DNA of 64,000 nt from positions 139,656,501 to 139,720,500 of the forward strand of contig CM075347.1 in assembly GCA_037693485.1 (NCBI GenBank), written 5' to 3'. Under the pieces are notes generated by a model, which saw nothing but the letters and a program-made list of their open reading frames with translations, was not told where the DNA came from and ran no database searches. Shown here piece after piece: positions 11,346 to 22,597 of this stretch (position 1 is the stretch's first letter; every line of letters starts with the position of its first letter). Source of the stretch: Kitagawia praeruptora. Its lineage: Eukaryota > Streptophyta > Magnoliopsida > Apiales > Apiaceae. A program made the position numbers and the translations under genes.

Positions 11346-11486
11346 TTTTTTTTTTTGCCACATTAATTTTATTATTTTAGTATATGTTGTGAACTTCTCA
11401 TACATGCAGTAGGGGAGAATCGAACCTTGGTGTTTCGACAAGGCATAATCCTCATTTACCACATGAGCTATACCATCATTCCTACT
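11346..11486 (-). mobile_element. tRNA-derived SINE with ~25-bp TSD
   Basis: Read on the minus strand, the 141-bp body begins with a tRNA-like pol III promoter: an A-box-like tatagctcatgtggtaaatg and a B-box ggttcgattctcc. It ends in a poly-A tail (poly-T on the plus strand from 11346). It is flanked by a long imperfect direct repeat, aaagatattagctgttaaagg at 11320-11345 and aaagacattagctgttaaagg at 11487-11511. Promoter boxes, tail and TSD together make this a clear SINE. Confidence 0.85.
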
Positions 11487-11703
11487 AAAGACATTAGCTG
11501 TTAAAGGAATCAGTTATATAGTTATTAGTAATTATAATATTATTAGTTTATTTCATTAATTAGAACGGCCATATTTTTGGAAAAATAATATTTTAGTTAG
11601 AAAAGATAGCTGACAAATATAATTGCTAAGCTATTATTTAGGAGAAGAGTTGGGAAGAGCTGGGTGTAATATTTTGAGAAAAGATTGTGTTTTGTTTTTT
11701 ATA

Positions 11704-12007
11704 AGAGTAAAAAGTAAAACGATGGCCGCAGTTTACATTGAATTGCAAAAAAGTGACCGAACTCTCAGATTTTCATTTTAGTGGCTATCGATCTTTTTTC
11801 ATATACTTTTTTGAAAATTAAAAATTTGTGTGGCCACTATTTTAGAAATCAAAAACAATTTTAGTCACTTATTATAAAAATCAAAAAATCTTTGGCCACT
11901 ATTTTAAAAATAAAAGATAAAGTGTGGCCACTAAAATGAAAATCTAAAAGTTTGGTCACTTTTTTGCAATTCAGTGTAAACTACGAACACCAATTTGCTT
12001 TTTACTC
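11704..12007. mobile_element. hAT-like MITE with 8-bp TSD
   Basis: The element is 304 bp with long inverted arms: agagtaaaaagtaaaacgat... and the reverse complement of ...ttgctttttactc. Inside, both arms carry gaattgcaaaaaagtgacc and gattttcattttagtggc. An 8-bp repeat tttttata at 11696-11703 and 12008-12015 fits a hAT-type target duplication, although the site is simple sequence. Confidence 0.75.
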
Positions 12008-12040
12008 TTTTTATAATTAAGTTAAATAATTAAGGGTAAT

Positions 12041-12693
12041 TGATAAGTACCCACTGTAAGCTTACAGCGGGCCCCCACTGTAACAGTACCAACCCGCCGC
12101 CCGCTATTGCACCTCCGCCTATAACAAATATTCACAAATTACACATGTCTCATTTCATATTATCTTTACTAAATTGCTCCACTTGACAAACAAATATCTT
12201 TACATAAATACTTGTGCAAAATATCTTGTTATCTTGCTCATTAAGGCAGGGGACCATAAAGGTATTTAAGGGAACACAAAAGTATTCAACTGTAGCAAAA
12301 GCAGCGGTGTTAGAATCGAGGTATGTGGGAAAGGGACACTAATCACTATTCCAATAGTGGCTCACTGTAGCTTTAACAGCATAACAAGTGGGTTACCAAG
12401 TGGGTGAACAGTGATTAGAAGACCGAACCTATAAATACCCTCATTCTACACACAAGGTAAGATATACAATTTCAATAGCAAAAACTTATGACTCATCCTC
12501 TCCTTCACACAGATACATTTTCACCCGTTTCGATTATTATTATTCCGATTACTGATTTCACACCGGAGGTGCTTGACGGCCACCACCCCCGGACAAGCAT
12601 TGTTTTGCAGACACCCTAAACTCAGGTAAAGTAACACCGGAACAGTGCTCGGAAAAGTGATCGGAAGCCATTAATCGACCGTGAGAATTATCA
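12041..12693 (+). mobile_element. 5' LTR of a Tat-type Gypsy element
   Basis: The 653-bp interval starts TGATAA and ends TTATCA, a perfect 6-bp terminal inverted repeat. It contains a TATA box (12430) and is followed directly by a primer-binding site and a gag frame. The partner 3' LTR is not in the window: the element is broken at 15615 by another insertion and should resume beyond the right edge. Confidence 0.75.
12430..12437 (+). promoter_or_regulatory. TATA box in the Tat-type LTR
   Basis: tataaata lies in a GC-richer context (accTATAAATAccctc) near the 3' third of the LTR, the usual place for the retrotransposon RNA promoter. Transcription would begin roughly 25-35 bp downstream. Confidence 0.6.
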
Positions 12694-12712
12694 TTTGGCG
12701 CTAGAAGGAGGG
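12694..12712 (+). other. Primer-binding site (tRNA primer)
   Basis: tttggcgctagaaggaggg follows the LTR end immediately. The TGGCGC start and position fit a PBS of plant Tat/Athila-type elements; the exact tRNA is not assigned. Confidence 0.6.
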
Positions 12713-12813
12713 CGCTTTTTTCTTGAAGAAAAACCCACCACCTGCTCTACCAACACAGTAGCTACTCACACACTCAAAACACAATACAAATCAAAACACC
12801 TCAAACACACTAA

Positions 12814-15291
12814 ATGGAAACCGTAATACCCCACCCGGACGAAAAAGAACACGAAGGAAATACAACAGGCATCCCGCCGGTAAATCCACCGATAAACCCG
12901 CCTAGAGATGATGGGCGAGAACAAATCCTTAGTCTCAACCTCACGGGCTGTAACCAACAACAAATTGACTTAATCATGCAGATAGCTGCAGCCATTCCCC
13001 AGGCCGGACCAAGGCCATTAACAAAACAAGGGAGCTCGCCCGTAAACCCGCATGACAACCATGACGAGGCGAACATCCAACCTCGCGAGGCGAACTCTGC
13101 TTTCTCCCGCCTAGGTTCGTCTCAAAACACGAAACATGAAAGACACAACAAGGGTCACCATCCCCCTGAAGTGTGGGAACAAAATAGAAGACATAGAGAC
13201 TTGAGAAAAATAATTATTGACAAGAAGGCCGCCTATGACAAGGTAGTAGCTGAGTATGAAGCACACAAACACCGAGAGCGATCCCCTGTCCGCTCAAGGC
13301 AGCCCGAAGTTACACAACCAACAAACGCAGAAATGTTGCAAACCATATTGGAACTCAAAAACAAGATAGAGGGGAATAACGAGCAAGATATGGGTGGAAC
13401 ACCATTCACATCAAGGCTAGAAGCCGAGCCACGACAGAAAGACATCAAACATCACAGCTTCAACTCTTTCGACGGGCTTGGAGACCCAGAAGAGCACCTT
13501 AGTTATTTCGACCAACTGGCTCTCCATTATGAATATAATGATTTAACACGATGTCGCTTCTTCGCCGCGACTCTCCGCGGCAACGCCCAAAGATGGTTCT
13601 GCAGAATATCCACCAGGTCCATAGATACTTGGTTGGAATTTAAGAAATTATTCCTCAACAAGTTTAAAGCAAATCAACAACACGAGGTTCATACCGTGTT
13701 CCTCGAAACCATTGCACAACGCAACGGTGAAACCTTGCAAAATTACATTGACCGCTTCAAGGAAGCCGTCAACAAAGTTGTCTGTGTCAATGAGACAGAG
13801 GCCTTGGTCCATTTAAGAAGAGGTCTCAACCCTTACGAATGCGAGAAATACGTATGCCGTCTCATGGAAACTAAACCCACCACTCTAGCAAAGGCATATG
13901 ACTTGGCATCTCAAGCCATCAACGAAATCGAATCCCTGAACGTACTAAAACAATCCAGGGCTCCACCCACTTCAACACCATATTTTCATAGAGAAAGGTT
14001 CACATCTTACCAAAGGCAAGCACCCGCCTTGCATCAAGTACAAACTACTCATGGGCCGCCGCCCGCTCAGAGAACCCAATCATCAACCCCAGTCAGAGAC
14101 CGCCTAGGGCCCTCAAGCCCACAAAGACCAGATAGGCGCCCTGAGCCAAAGTGGACCGAATTCACTCTCCCAAGAGCAACCATCCTAAGAGAAATCAGAA
14201 GAAAGCCTTTCTACTTTCCGCCAGCCCTAATGCACTCATCACCCGATGACAGACCCAAGGACAAACATTGTGATTATCATGAAACACATGGGCATTTTAC
14301 AGATAACTGCCTATCCCTCAAATACTTCCTAGAAAAACAAGTCAAGGCTGGCAACTTATCTCAATACTTGCCCAGACAAATACTTGGCCCATCCGCCTCC
14401 CAAGGGCACAACAAAAACATAGTACACACCGTGTTTGGCGGACATGTCTCACCACCTAGAGAGGAACAGTCTGTCTATACCATATATGAGGGCCCGCCAA
14501 ACGTCATTACTTTCACAGATGTAGACTATGAAGGCATCAATCCCAATCACACCGAGGCACTAGTCATATCCTTGGGCATTGCTCAAAATGAAGTCAAAAG
14601 GGTCCTGGTTGACAACGGGTCCTCTGTTGACATTTGTTTCCAACACACCTGGGACAGGCTGAAATTAAGCAACGAAACGTTAGAAACATGTCCTGACGAT
14701 ACACCTCTATACGGGTTCGGCCACAACGCCGTCCCAATAGCGGGCATTGCGAGGCTCCCTGTTTACTTTGGGGAATCTCCAAGACAAATATGCAGAGTTA
14801 TCAAATTCTATGTCATCAACACAGCATCTTCTTACAACATGATCTTGGGAAGACCCACACTAAACTTGTTAAAAGCAGTTACTTCCACCCCTCATCTCAA
14901 AATCAAATTCCCTACTTCAAATGGAGTAGGAGAAATCAAAGGGGATTCTGAAACCTCCAAAAGGTGTTATGGCATTGCACTCACCTTGGGAAAATCCGAA
15001 CTTAGCAATATCAACAGGGAAAGAACTCAGAAAAGAAGGCAAGCAAAAAGACAGAGGCACGATGCAAACCAACGTGCAAATAACAAAAAAGAGAAAAGAG
15101 GTACAATTTATCGACGGGCACGACCCTCTGACAGAAGACCCGCCAAGAATAAATTCCAATCTAATGAAATGCCTCAGAAGAGAAGAAAAGACGCCAATAA
15201 ACCCTGCGGTACAAACAGAGAAAATAGAAATCATACCCGGAGACACGAACAAGACTGTCAATATATGAGCGGGTTTGGATTCAATCTTTAA
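12814..15291 (+). CDS. gag: Tat-type Gypsy gag-protease polyprotein (decaying)
   Basis: The 825-residue open frame starts 121 bp after the LTR. Residues ~215-390 form a retrotransposon gag core (HSFNSFDGLGDPEEHLSYF, WFCRIS, FKANQQHEVH). At ~486-500 is a C-x2-H-rich finger-like motif (CDYHETHGHFTDNC) in place of a normal CCHC knuckle, as is common in Tat/Retand elements. The protease active-site region is VLVDNGSSVDICF at ~596-608. From about residue 720 the frame stops resembling pol, while the adjacent frame (14969-15268) reads better, so a frameshift near 14960-15000 has destroyed continuity. Gag would form particles and the protease would process the polyprotein. Very likely inactive. Confidence 0.8.
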   Translation: METVIPHPDEKEHEGNTTGIPPVNPPINPPRDDGREQILSLNLTGCNQQQIDLIMQIAAAIPQAGPRPLTKQGSSPVNPHDNHDEANIQPREANSAFSRLGSSQNTKHERHNKGHHPPEVWEQNRRHRDLRKIIIDKKAAYDKVVAEYEAHKHRERSPVRSRQPEVTQPTNAEMLQTILELKNKIEGNNEQDMGGTPFTSRLEAEPRQKDIKHHSFNSFDGLGDPEEHLSYFDQLALHYEYNDLTRCRFFAATLRGNAQRWFCRISTRSIDTWLEFKKLFLNKFKANQQHEVHTVFLETIAQRNGETLQNYIDRFKEAVNKVVCVNETEALVHLRRGLNPYECEKYVCRLMETKPTTLAKAYDLASQAINEIESLNVLKQSRAPPTSTPYFHRERFTSYQRQAPALHQVQTTHGPPPAQRTQSSTPVRDRLGPSSPQRPDRRPEPKWTEFTLPRATILREIRRKPFYFPPALMHSSPDDRPKDKHCDYHETHGHFTDNCLSLKYFLEKQVKAGNLSQYLPRQILGPSASQGHNKNIVHTVFGGHVSPPREEQSVYTIYEGPPNVITFTDVDYEGINPNHTEALVISLGIAQNEVKRVLVDNGSSVDICFQHTWDRLKLSNETLETCPDDTPLYGFGHNAVPIAGIARLPVYFGESPRQICRVIKFYVINTASSYNMILGRPTLNLLKAVTSTPHLKIKFPTSNGVGEIKGDSETSKRCYGIALTLGKSELSNINRERTQKRRQAKRQRHDANQRANNKKEKRGTIYRRARPSDRRPAKNKFQSNEMPQKRRKDANKPCGTNRENRNHTRRHEQDCQYMSGFGFNL

Positions 15292-15615
15292 TTGGTCTCA
15301 CAGATCTCTTAAGAAAGTACGCAGACATCTTCGCATGGAGTCCAAAGGATATGCCAGGATTAGATGAGTCCGTGGCAATCCACAAGTTAAATGTAGACCC
15401 GGACAAAGCACCAAAAATACAAAAAAGAAGGAACTTTGCACCGGAGCGACAGCGGGCCATTGATGTTGAAATTGACAAACTCTTGGATGCGGACTTGATC
15501 TGCGAGGTCAATTACCCTAAGTGGGTTGCCAATGTAGTGCTAGTAAAGAAAGCTAACGGAAAATGGAGGATTTGCGTTGATTACACAGACTTAAACGCAG
15601 CATGCCCAAAGGACC
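15288..15615 (+). pseudogene. Start of Tat-type reverse transcriptase, truncated
   Basis: In a third frame, translation from 15288 gives LTDLLRKYADIFAW followed by DMPGLDESVAIHKLN and the RT opening block with KANGKWRICVDYTDLNAACP, the conserved entry to the Gypsy RT domain. It ends abruptly at ACPKD where an LTR begins (15616). With the gag-protease frame and the intermediate piece at 14969-15268, three frames are used, so at least two frameshifts separate gag from RT. RT palm, RNase H and integrase are missing from the window. Confidence 0.8.
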
Positions 15616-16120
15616 TGTTAGGTCCGATAAGATTGTAGAAGGGGGGGTTGAATACAATCTATACCAATGTATCGAAATTTGTCCATTAAATAAAATTTAG
15701 TTTAGACAAATTTGTGCGGAATAAATTGAAACAAATTTCAAGTTGAATATAACAATATATTAACTTGATGGGTGTTACAATTTCAGTACAAATGATTATC
15801 AAGTAATTAATAACTAATTAGAAAATTCGACATGAACTTTTCTAATTTAGTTAATAAAAATCAAGATATCAAGTTATGAACTAGGAAACTTAATTCGCTA
15901 GTAGTACACAAGTCACAAATAATTAAGTTCCAATTGATACAATTTTTGATACAAAGAACTCAAGAATTTATGGCAATTTTTGAGCTTGAAAGATGAGAGA
16001 GAGATATGATATTTTGTGTGTCTTCTTTTTCTTTTCTGTTCGTCTTGAGTGTGTTATGTAAGTTTGTAGCCGCCTGGTCCTTTTATACAAAAAGCTACTG
16101 ATGCTTTTCATATTCACTGA

Positions 16121-16300
16121 CTTGGTATGAATAGCAGCCTTCTTGTATGACTAGCAGCCTCCTTGTATGACTAGCAGTCTTCTTGTATGACTAGCAGCCT
16201 TCTTGTATGACTAGCAACCTTCTTGTATGACTAGCAGCCTTCTTGTATGATTAGCAGCCTACTTGTATGACTAGCAGCCTCTCGGTATGACTAACAAATC
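16121..16300 (+). repeat. 20-bp minisatellite, nine units
   Basis: Nine exact-length 20-bp units of cttgtatgactagcagcctt type (few substitutions per unit) run from 16121 to 16300. Looser relatives (gtatgactaacaactagtca) continue to about 16450. The array is inside the old Copia LTR. Confidence 0.9.
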
Positions 16301-16805
16301 ATATTGGCTTCAGTCCTTCTGTATGACTAACAACTAGTCATATTAGTTTTAATCCTTCAGTATGACTAACAGCTAGTCATATTAACTTTAATTCTTCAGT
16401 ATGACTAACTAATTATAATAACTAGCATGACTAACAAATGTCATGACTAATTAATAATTAATTAGACACTTAAACATTTACTAACACAATGATTAGTACA
16501 TTAATTCTAATTTAATTCATATGATAATTAATTTAATAAATAAATTAATTCTGATAGAATTAATTTTGTAATAACCATAAAATTCTCATAACATTTTGAG
16601 TCTCTTTCCTTATTATATTATCATATATTTAAATTCTGTTTTAATTATTATTAGGAATGCGTGCGAGTAATTAAAATATTTTTTTTTGGTGCATTATTAG
16701 ACTCTGAGAATTGTTAGTGACCGCTACATTTCTATTAAATTTCGTTATCCTTTATTATCAAACCTGAGTCTACCATACCATCCAGTTAATTAATCACGTA
16801 CCCAG

Positions 16806-17009
16806 GAGCCAAGATCCTCTGTCCCCTTCATTGTGTCCCCTTTTGTGTCCCTTATATAAAATGGGTGCCCCTGGCGGGGCCCATTGTAAGATAAATGGAA
16901 ATAAAATATTTTATTTCCATTTTCCTTACCATGGGCCCCGCCAGGGGCACCCATTTTATATAGGGGACACAGAAGGGGACACAATGAAGGGGACAGAGGA
17001 TCCTCACCC
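16806..17009. mobile_element. Near-perfect palindromic Mutator-like MITE
   Basis: A 204-bp fold-back with ~85-bp arms (gatcctctgtccccttcatt... / ...aatgaaggggacagaggatc) around a short AT-rich loop. It is flanked by a perfect 9-bp repeat, cgtacccag, at 16797-16805 and 17010-17018. A 9-bp TSD and ends starting with G favour a MULE MITE. The arms are much richer in GC than the surrounding Helitron. Confidence 0.88.
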
Positions 17010-17070
17010 CGTACCCAGTTAACCAATCAGAAAACTATGAATTATTTTAGAACCAATCATAGATCACTTC

Positions 17071-17288
17071 TAAATCATGGACCAATCAAATTAAAACAAA
17101 TTTGTTTCCTTATATAATTTAACTTGTTATCTTTTAACCAAGGTTAAACCCATCAATCATTCTAAATATATTTAAAATTTAAATCATGGACCAATCAAAT
17201 TAAAACAAATCTGTTTCCTTATATAATTTAACTTGCTATCTTCTAACCAAGATTAAACCCATCAATCATTCTAAATATATTTAAAATT
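17071..17288. repeat. 109-bp tandem duplication in the Helitron
   Basis: The unit starting taaatcatggaccaatc occurs at 17071 and again at 17180, with a few substitutions. A shorter related piece (aaccaatcatagatcac) precedes it. Confidence 0.85.
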
Positions 17289-17380
17289 GAATTATAATCC
17301 TAAATAGAATTACAAATAGAATCATAATATTATTAAAATTATTAAAATAGAAATCAAACCTGAGTCTATCACACCAATAA

Positions 17381-17860
17381 TATTATATTAAAAATTTTCC
17401 TTATTTACCATTCTCATTCTATTATACTAACTATGGTTAGTTAACAATTCTAATTTAAATAGAGTAACTTACTTGATTTAACATATCCATATATTTTATT
17501 TTGTTAATGTCAAAAAATAATTATAATAAATTAATATTTTAAATCAAAATCAATCAGGATTATACAAATATAAAATATGCAAAACTTTGAATTATTTTAG
17601 TAGCAATCAAAGGTCATTCCTAAATTTTAGACCAATCATATTATATTAAATTTTTTCTTTATTTACCATTCTCATTCTATTATACTAACTATGGTTAGTT
17701 AACAATTCAAATTTAAATAGAGTAACTTACTTGATTTAACATATCTGTATATTTTATTTTTTTAATATAAAAAAATAATTATAATAAATTAATATTTTAA
17801 ATCAAAACCAATCAGGATTATATAAATATATAATATGGAGCAATTTTCGCAATATTAATT
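17381..17860. repeat. ~258-bp tandem duplication in the Helitron
   Basis: The unit starting tattatattaaa and containing actatggttagttaacaatt is repeated with a period of about 258 bp (17381 and 17639), both copies ending near aatcaggattata. Divergence is modest. Confidence 0.8.
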
Positions 17861-20800
17861 TTTCACACTTTGATTTATAGTTAATCATAATAACATTATT
17901 ATATATTACAGATTAATTTTCATAAATATATATAAGAGCCAGTCAAAATTAACCACTAAAATTAAATTAATCATAGCATTCTCATCCTAATTTACTTATC
18001 GTGGTTACTTAACCTTCAAAATTTAAGTTATATAAACTTTTAAATTAATCAATTATTAAAAAAGGCTAAATTCAACCAATTTAAATATTAAAAATGAAAT
18101 TTAAACCAGTTATCATTAAAATTTTACTTATCGTTATTTTTCAAGAATTAATGGGACAAATAAGTTGACTTGACGATATTTTTGAATTTTTCAAGATACT
18201 AAATATACTCTCAAATAGTATTAGACATTATTTGGTGTATAAATTATCAATCCAAAAAAAAAAAAATCATTACAGAATCAATAAAAATATTGTTAGTGAA
18301 TATTTATATAGCAAATTGGTTAACTGAGCGCAAAAATTCTAAAAAATCATTTTTTTATTTCATAGCAAATTGGTCAACTCAACGCAAAAATTCTAATAAA
18401 TCACTATATTTGCTATGGTTAATTATTTATCAAGAAAAGGGCATATATTATCATCCACACAAATAATCATTCAAATTTACTTTTAAATCACTAATTTTTT
18501 TAGGTAAATGATTTATCAATAAAATGTCATACATCTACAAAAATAATCAAGATTGGACAACACATATTAAAATAAAATAGATCATATCAAGGTAACAAGG
18601 TTTCCTTAATCCAAACTACAATCGTTGATCAGATCTTAAATTGTGGTACATCACTCGCTTGAATTATATATACTCTTTGGCGAAATAATCCAACAATTTA
18701 TTCTAATCATGAGGGAAATACATATGTGATATCTGAGAATGTATTCGAACAACTGACCAAAACTGCGATTCTATACTATCCAAATCAATGAATCAATATA
18801 ACAAAATCCTGTAAATCTAAAATTCCAGATGCCAAAATAAAGTAACCTACTCTCAAAATATAAAGAACAAAACCCAATATATTGATAGACAAAATTCACT
18901 AACGGGATACTAGACTCTCAATAACTCTTTATTGAAAAACAAAGCAAAATCATGGAAAACAATAAAAATGGGCTTATCATCAACCAAGATGCAGATATCA
19001 ACCCATAAACTTTGGGTTTACTATTTTTTAGGAGAGGATGAGATAGAATGACGGCTACAACAATTGTTTAAAAATCAATATTATTGATAACTAGATAGGT
19101 CGATACATATAAAATTATATATTATTTCTAATAAAAGGTGCTCATTTTAATTTTGTATTCTTCAATTCAAGTAATAATATTTAATTCTCATATCCTAATC
19201 TAAGAACAGACATATCGAATTTTGCTTGGTTGGTTAATAATATTTATTTTTAATATCAACAAAATCTTAAAAATAGGTAAAAAAAATAATAACTTGGTAG
19301 ATAGATTCTAATCAAACAGAGGTATTTATTAACAATAAACAAAATTAAAGAAAAGGGCTTCATTTTTATGTACTCTACTTTTAGTTTTATTTTGTAGTAA
19401 TTCAATGTTATTTTCAATTATATAGTAACATACTTAGATAATTTGGGCAGAGAGTAACATTACATGTAATTGTCATATTTTTTTCATTTTGCGAATTATT
19501 TTCGTTTCGTGTACAAAAATAAAAAATGCGTAGTTTAGTAGCATTTTATGTTCAAATTATGGGTATACAAAATAATTTCATGTCATTTTCATGCAAAACC
19601 CAAAATACACATGGTATGAATGTATATAACACGAACGATTTTCCAGATCTACGTAAACTCTTTCTTTTAATATATGTCTGTCAAATATACTCATTGTTAA
19701 ATAAAAATTAATTTCATGTTTTTGAACTCGACAATTAAATTACAAGGACAAATATATAATAATGTGATTATGTGTTTATATATTACACATTTGATTTTAG
19801 TTTCATGTACAGTTTTCTATTTTAACATGTTAATCAAATAGAAAAAAGATAGGTGATACTCATTTTCAAATATTTTGTTTTATGCGTTTGGATGACAACG
19901 GGTTGGGTTTGATCCGAATTTTGTAAAATTCAAACCCACATCAAAATATTTTTGGGTTTTAAAAATAAATCCAAATCCAAAATTCAATATCTAAAACCAA
20001 ATTCGTCGGATTTCGGATTAGATTTGACTTTTTTGGGTATCCAAAATTAGTAATAATGTAGTCAAAATTAAAATAATTGTTACATGCAAACAATATTAAG
20101 TATATTTATACAAAAATTAAAAAGTAAAATGATTAACTTAAGTAGTCAAAATATAACATATTATACGAATTAATATACTAAGTAAAATTTAAAATATGTT
20201 AAAAAAATAATTCTTTTTATACATAGAAATGAAAAATTAATGTAAACAAAATTACATCTTGAATATATCAATAAAATTAGATATTGAGAAATATAAGTTC
20301 TAATTACTAAATTAGTATTGACTATTTCTAATGAAATATTTGAAAAAAAATAAACAAAATAATATGTCTTACATCTAAAATATTACATGAAATAATTTCA
20401 AATTAATGTATTATATTACATATGTATAGGATTTCGATAGTGTATTGGGTTTCAGATTTTGGATAGACTATCATTCAGTACAACTTAAATCCAAATGCAA
20501 ATCGAAACTATTTCGATTTTAAAATTTATATCCAAACCTGAATCCAAAAATTCGGGTTTGGGTTCGAATGGGGTACCATCATATCGAATTAATTTCCCTT
20601 CCTTATTAATGCGTAAAAGAAAACTAATATTTAATATACCATATTCTGATAGAAAAGAATAAAAAAATTCAACATACAAATTCCCAAACTAAATATGCAC
20701 ATTTAAAGTTGTCATTAAAAACAAACTGACCATAAACTCTAACAGATATATCTTACTCAAATAACGGGATGTATTGGATTTGTTTGGTTAATTGATAATG

Positions 20801-21159
20801 TTTATTTTGCTATAGTACTAAATCAAATAACTAATAAAAGAACATAAAATTTGTAAAAATGATATGGAACAAACACATAGGAAACTTAAAATATGGGTAA
20901 AAAACTTATGAACTTGGTTGAAATATTCTAAAAAATGAGAGAAATCAAATGTAAAATAAAATTAAGAAAAAACAATAAAGAGAGGTTTGGAATGTTTGAG
21001 CTGGGATGTGAATGGTATGATAATTGTTTGATAATATTGATATTAATGCAATTGGTATAAATTGACGATAATTTATACTTAAATTTTAATGAAATTATAT
21101 TTTTTTTTATAAATAATGAATAATATTATGTTTATATTAATTAATTAATAAATTTTATC

Positions 21160-21191
21160 ATTCGGTACGTAGCACGGGTAGAACACTAACC
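21160..21191 (+). other. Second Helitron-type 3' terminus
   Basis: ttcggtacgtagcacgggta followed by gaacactaa is closely similar to the true Helitron end at 21681-21709 (ttcggtgcgtaacacgggta, aaatgctag). Both end in CTRR. It may mark an inner or older Helitron copy, or an alternative terminator. Confidence 0.65.
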
Positions 21192-21705
21192 AATCAAAAT
21201 ATGATAACTAACTTTTTGAGATTTTTTTAGGGACCTCTAGAATTACTCCATAAAATTGCTCATTTCCTATTTTATTTTCATTTATAGAATGAAAAATATG
21301 TATTTGATTTATTTTTTCTATTAGTACTAAATAAGTTTTTACTGTTTTCAACGCCTGATTCTCAAACATGATTATATTGAACCGAACTTTCCGTAAAAAT
21401 AGCATAAAATGTCGTTAAATTACTTGGGGAAAAAACAAAAAGGAATAAGAAAATTGATATGTATTTCAGGTAAATTTTATCATATATAAGAAAATTGATA
21501 TTAATCTTTTTTTATATAAACAAATTTTCAATTTTTTTAACACGCATCCATACAATTATACATAATTTGAGAAAAGTTACTTAGAGATGCATATTGGGTT
21601 CGCTACACTCAAAACAAAATAATTTATTTTTTAATACACTATATATTTTTGTAATTATTTTAAAATTTTAAAATTGTGTTTTCGGTGCGTAACACGGGTA
21701 AAATG
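21192..21705. other. Tail segment between the two Helitron termini
   Basis: AT-rich DNA without a gene. It separates the two similar 3' termini by about 518 bp. Confidence 0.6.
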
Positions 21706-22597
21706 CTAGTTATTATTAAAGTATGAAATTCGAGCCTCATTAAAGTGATCATAATTATCTCCACTTTTATTATTATAGCATTTTATTTAATATGCGCTCA
21801 ATATTATAATTAGGATTTTAGAGTTGTTAGCAAGTATTAGTGCTATTCTATTATTTCTTATTAATCCATAATGTAGATCATATTAAAATATCACTTGAGT
21901 AGAACTTGAGCCCAAGAGAATGTGTAGCCCAATTATGTTAAAAATAGCCCACTAGTAGTCCCATCAATTAAGTGTGTATTGGGCTATATAGATAATAGTA
22001 ATTAATTAGTATGCCTTGTAATTGATTAAGAGCCCAAGCCCAAGTCCTCTAATTATATTAAGATATATAATCAAGATTCACAATCTCACCTCTCATATCT
22101 TTCTTGTCCACCGAAACCAAAAACAACAAACACTCTCTATTTTATTTCCTCTCCAACCAAACTTGAAAATTCTATATATACTAGATTTTAATCTTGATCT
22201 TGCATGCAATCATATCATTGAGAAGAGGGATTTAAGCTCTACATTTGGACATATATATTATAGGGGTTTCAAGGAATTTTTGTTTTAATCAAAGATCAAA
22301 ACTTGAGTTTTCAAAAAGGGTATGAGATTTTTTTGTGATTTAAACCCCTTTTATTTTGTGTATAATAAGCTTTGATTGTGTTTTTTTTTATGCATGCCTA
22401 TAAATTTAGGTTTTATTGTTTTACATTTGGGGAGAAATCAAAGAATTGTGTTAATGGTTATTTTGGTGTTGGATCATTTTAATTTGGGGATTTTAATTAT
22501 GAGGAGCCCTAGTAATTGTGTTTGTGTGGGTTGCATGTCGGGGGAGGGGGAGAGATACGCCACCACCGGCGGTGGTGGTGGTGTTGTGGTTGAATCG

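Larger units (their letters stand above)
10170..11640. repeat. Degenerate repeated AT-rich block
   Basis: A block reading roughly ttagctgaaaaaggtaat, then tagttattagtaattataat and ttagtttatttcattaat, recurs several times with variable spacing and drift. It is interrupted by the 5.8S retrocopy and the SINE described separately. It looks like an old tandem expansion. No gene is present. Confidence 0.65.
16748..21709 (+). mobile_element. Non-autonomous Helitron in the 5' LTR
   Basis: Comparison with the intact sequence of the 3' LTR around 32725-32745 (cgttattattattaaag) shows an insertion exactly between A and T (cgtta^ttattattaaag), with no target duplication. The 4962-bp insert begins TCC and ends CTAG, preceded by the imperfect hairpin region cggtgcgtaacacggg. 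TC...CTRR ends and A^T insertion are the Helitron hallmarks. No Rep/helicase frame is present. The interior is AT-rich with tandem duplications and a MITE. A stretch near 18590-18800 might be a captured gene piece, but I cannot identify it. Confidence 0.9.

Noticed and set aside
16121..16300. CRISPR-like regular array
   Set aside because: The 20-bp units abut directly with no spacers, and the DNA is plant nuclear; it is a minisatellite.
16831..17022. 63- and 78-residue frames on both strands
   Set aside because: They mirror each other because the MITE is a palindrome.
18590..18605. Short match (gtaacaaggtttcc) to the 3' end of 18S rRNA
   Set aside because: Only about 14 bases, with no further rRNA similarity on either side; chance is adequate in a long AT-rich element.
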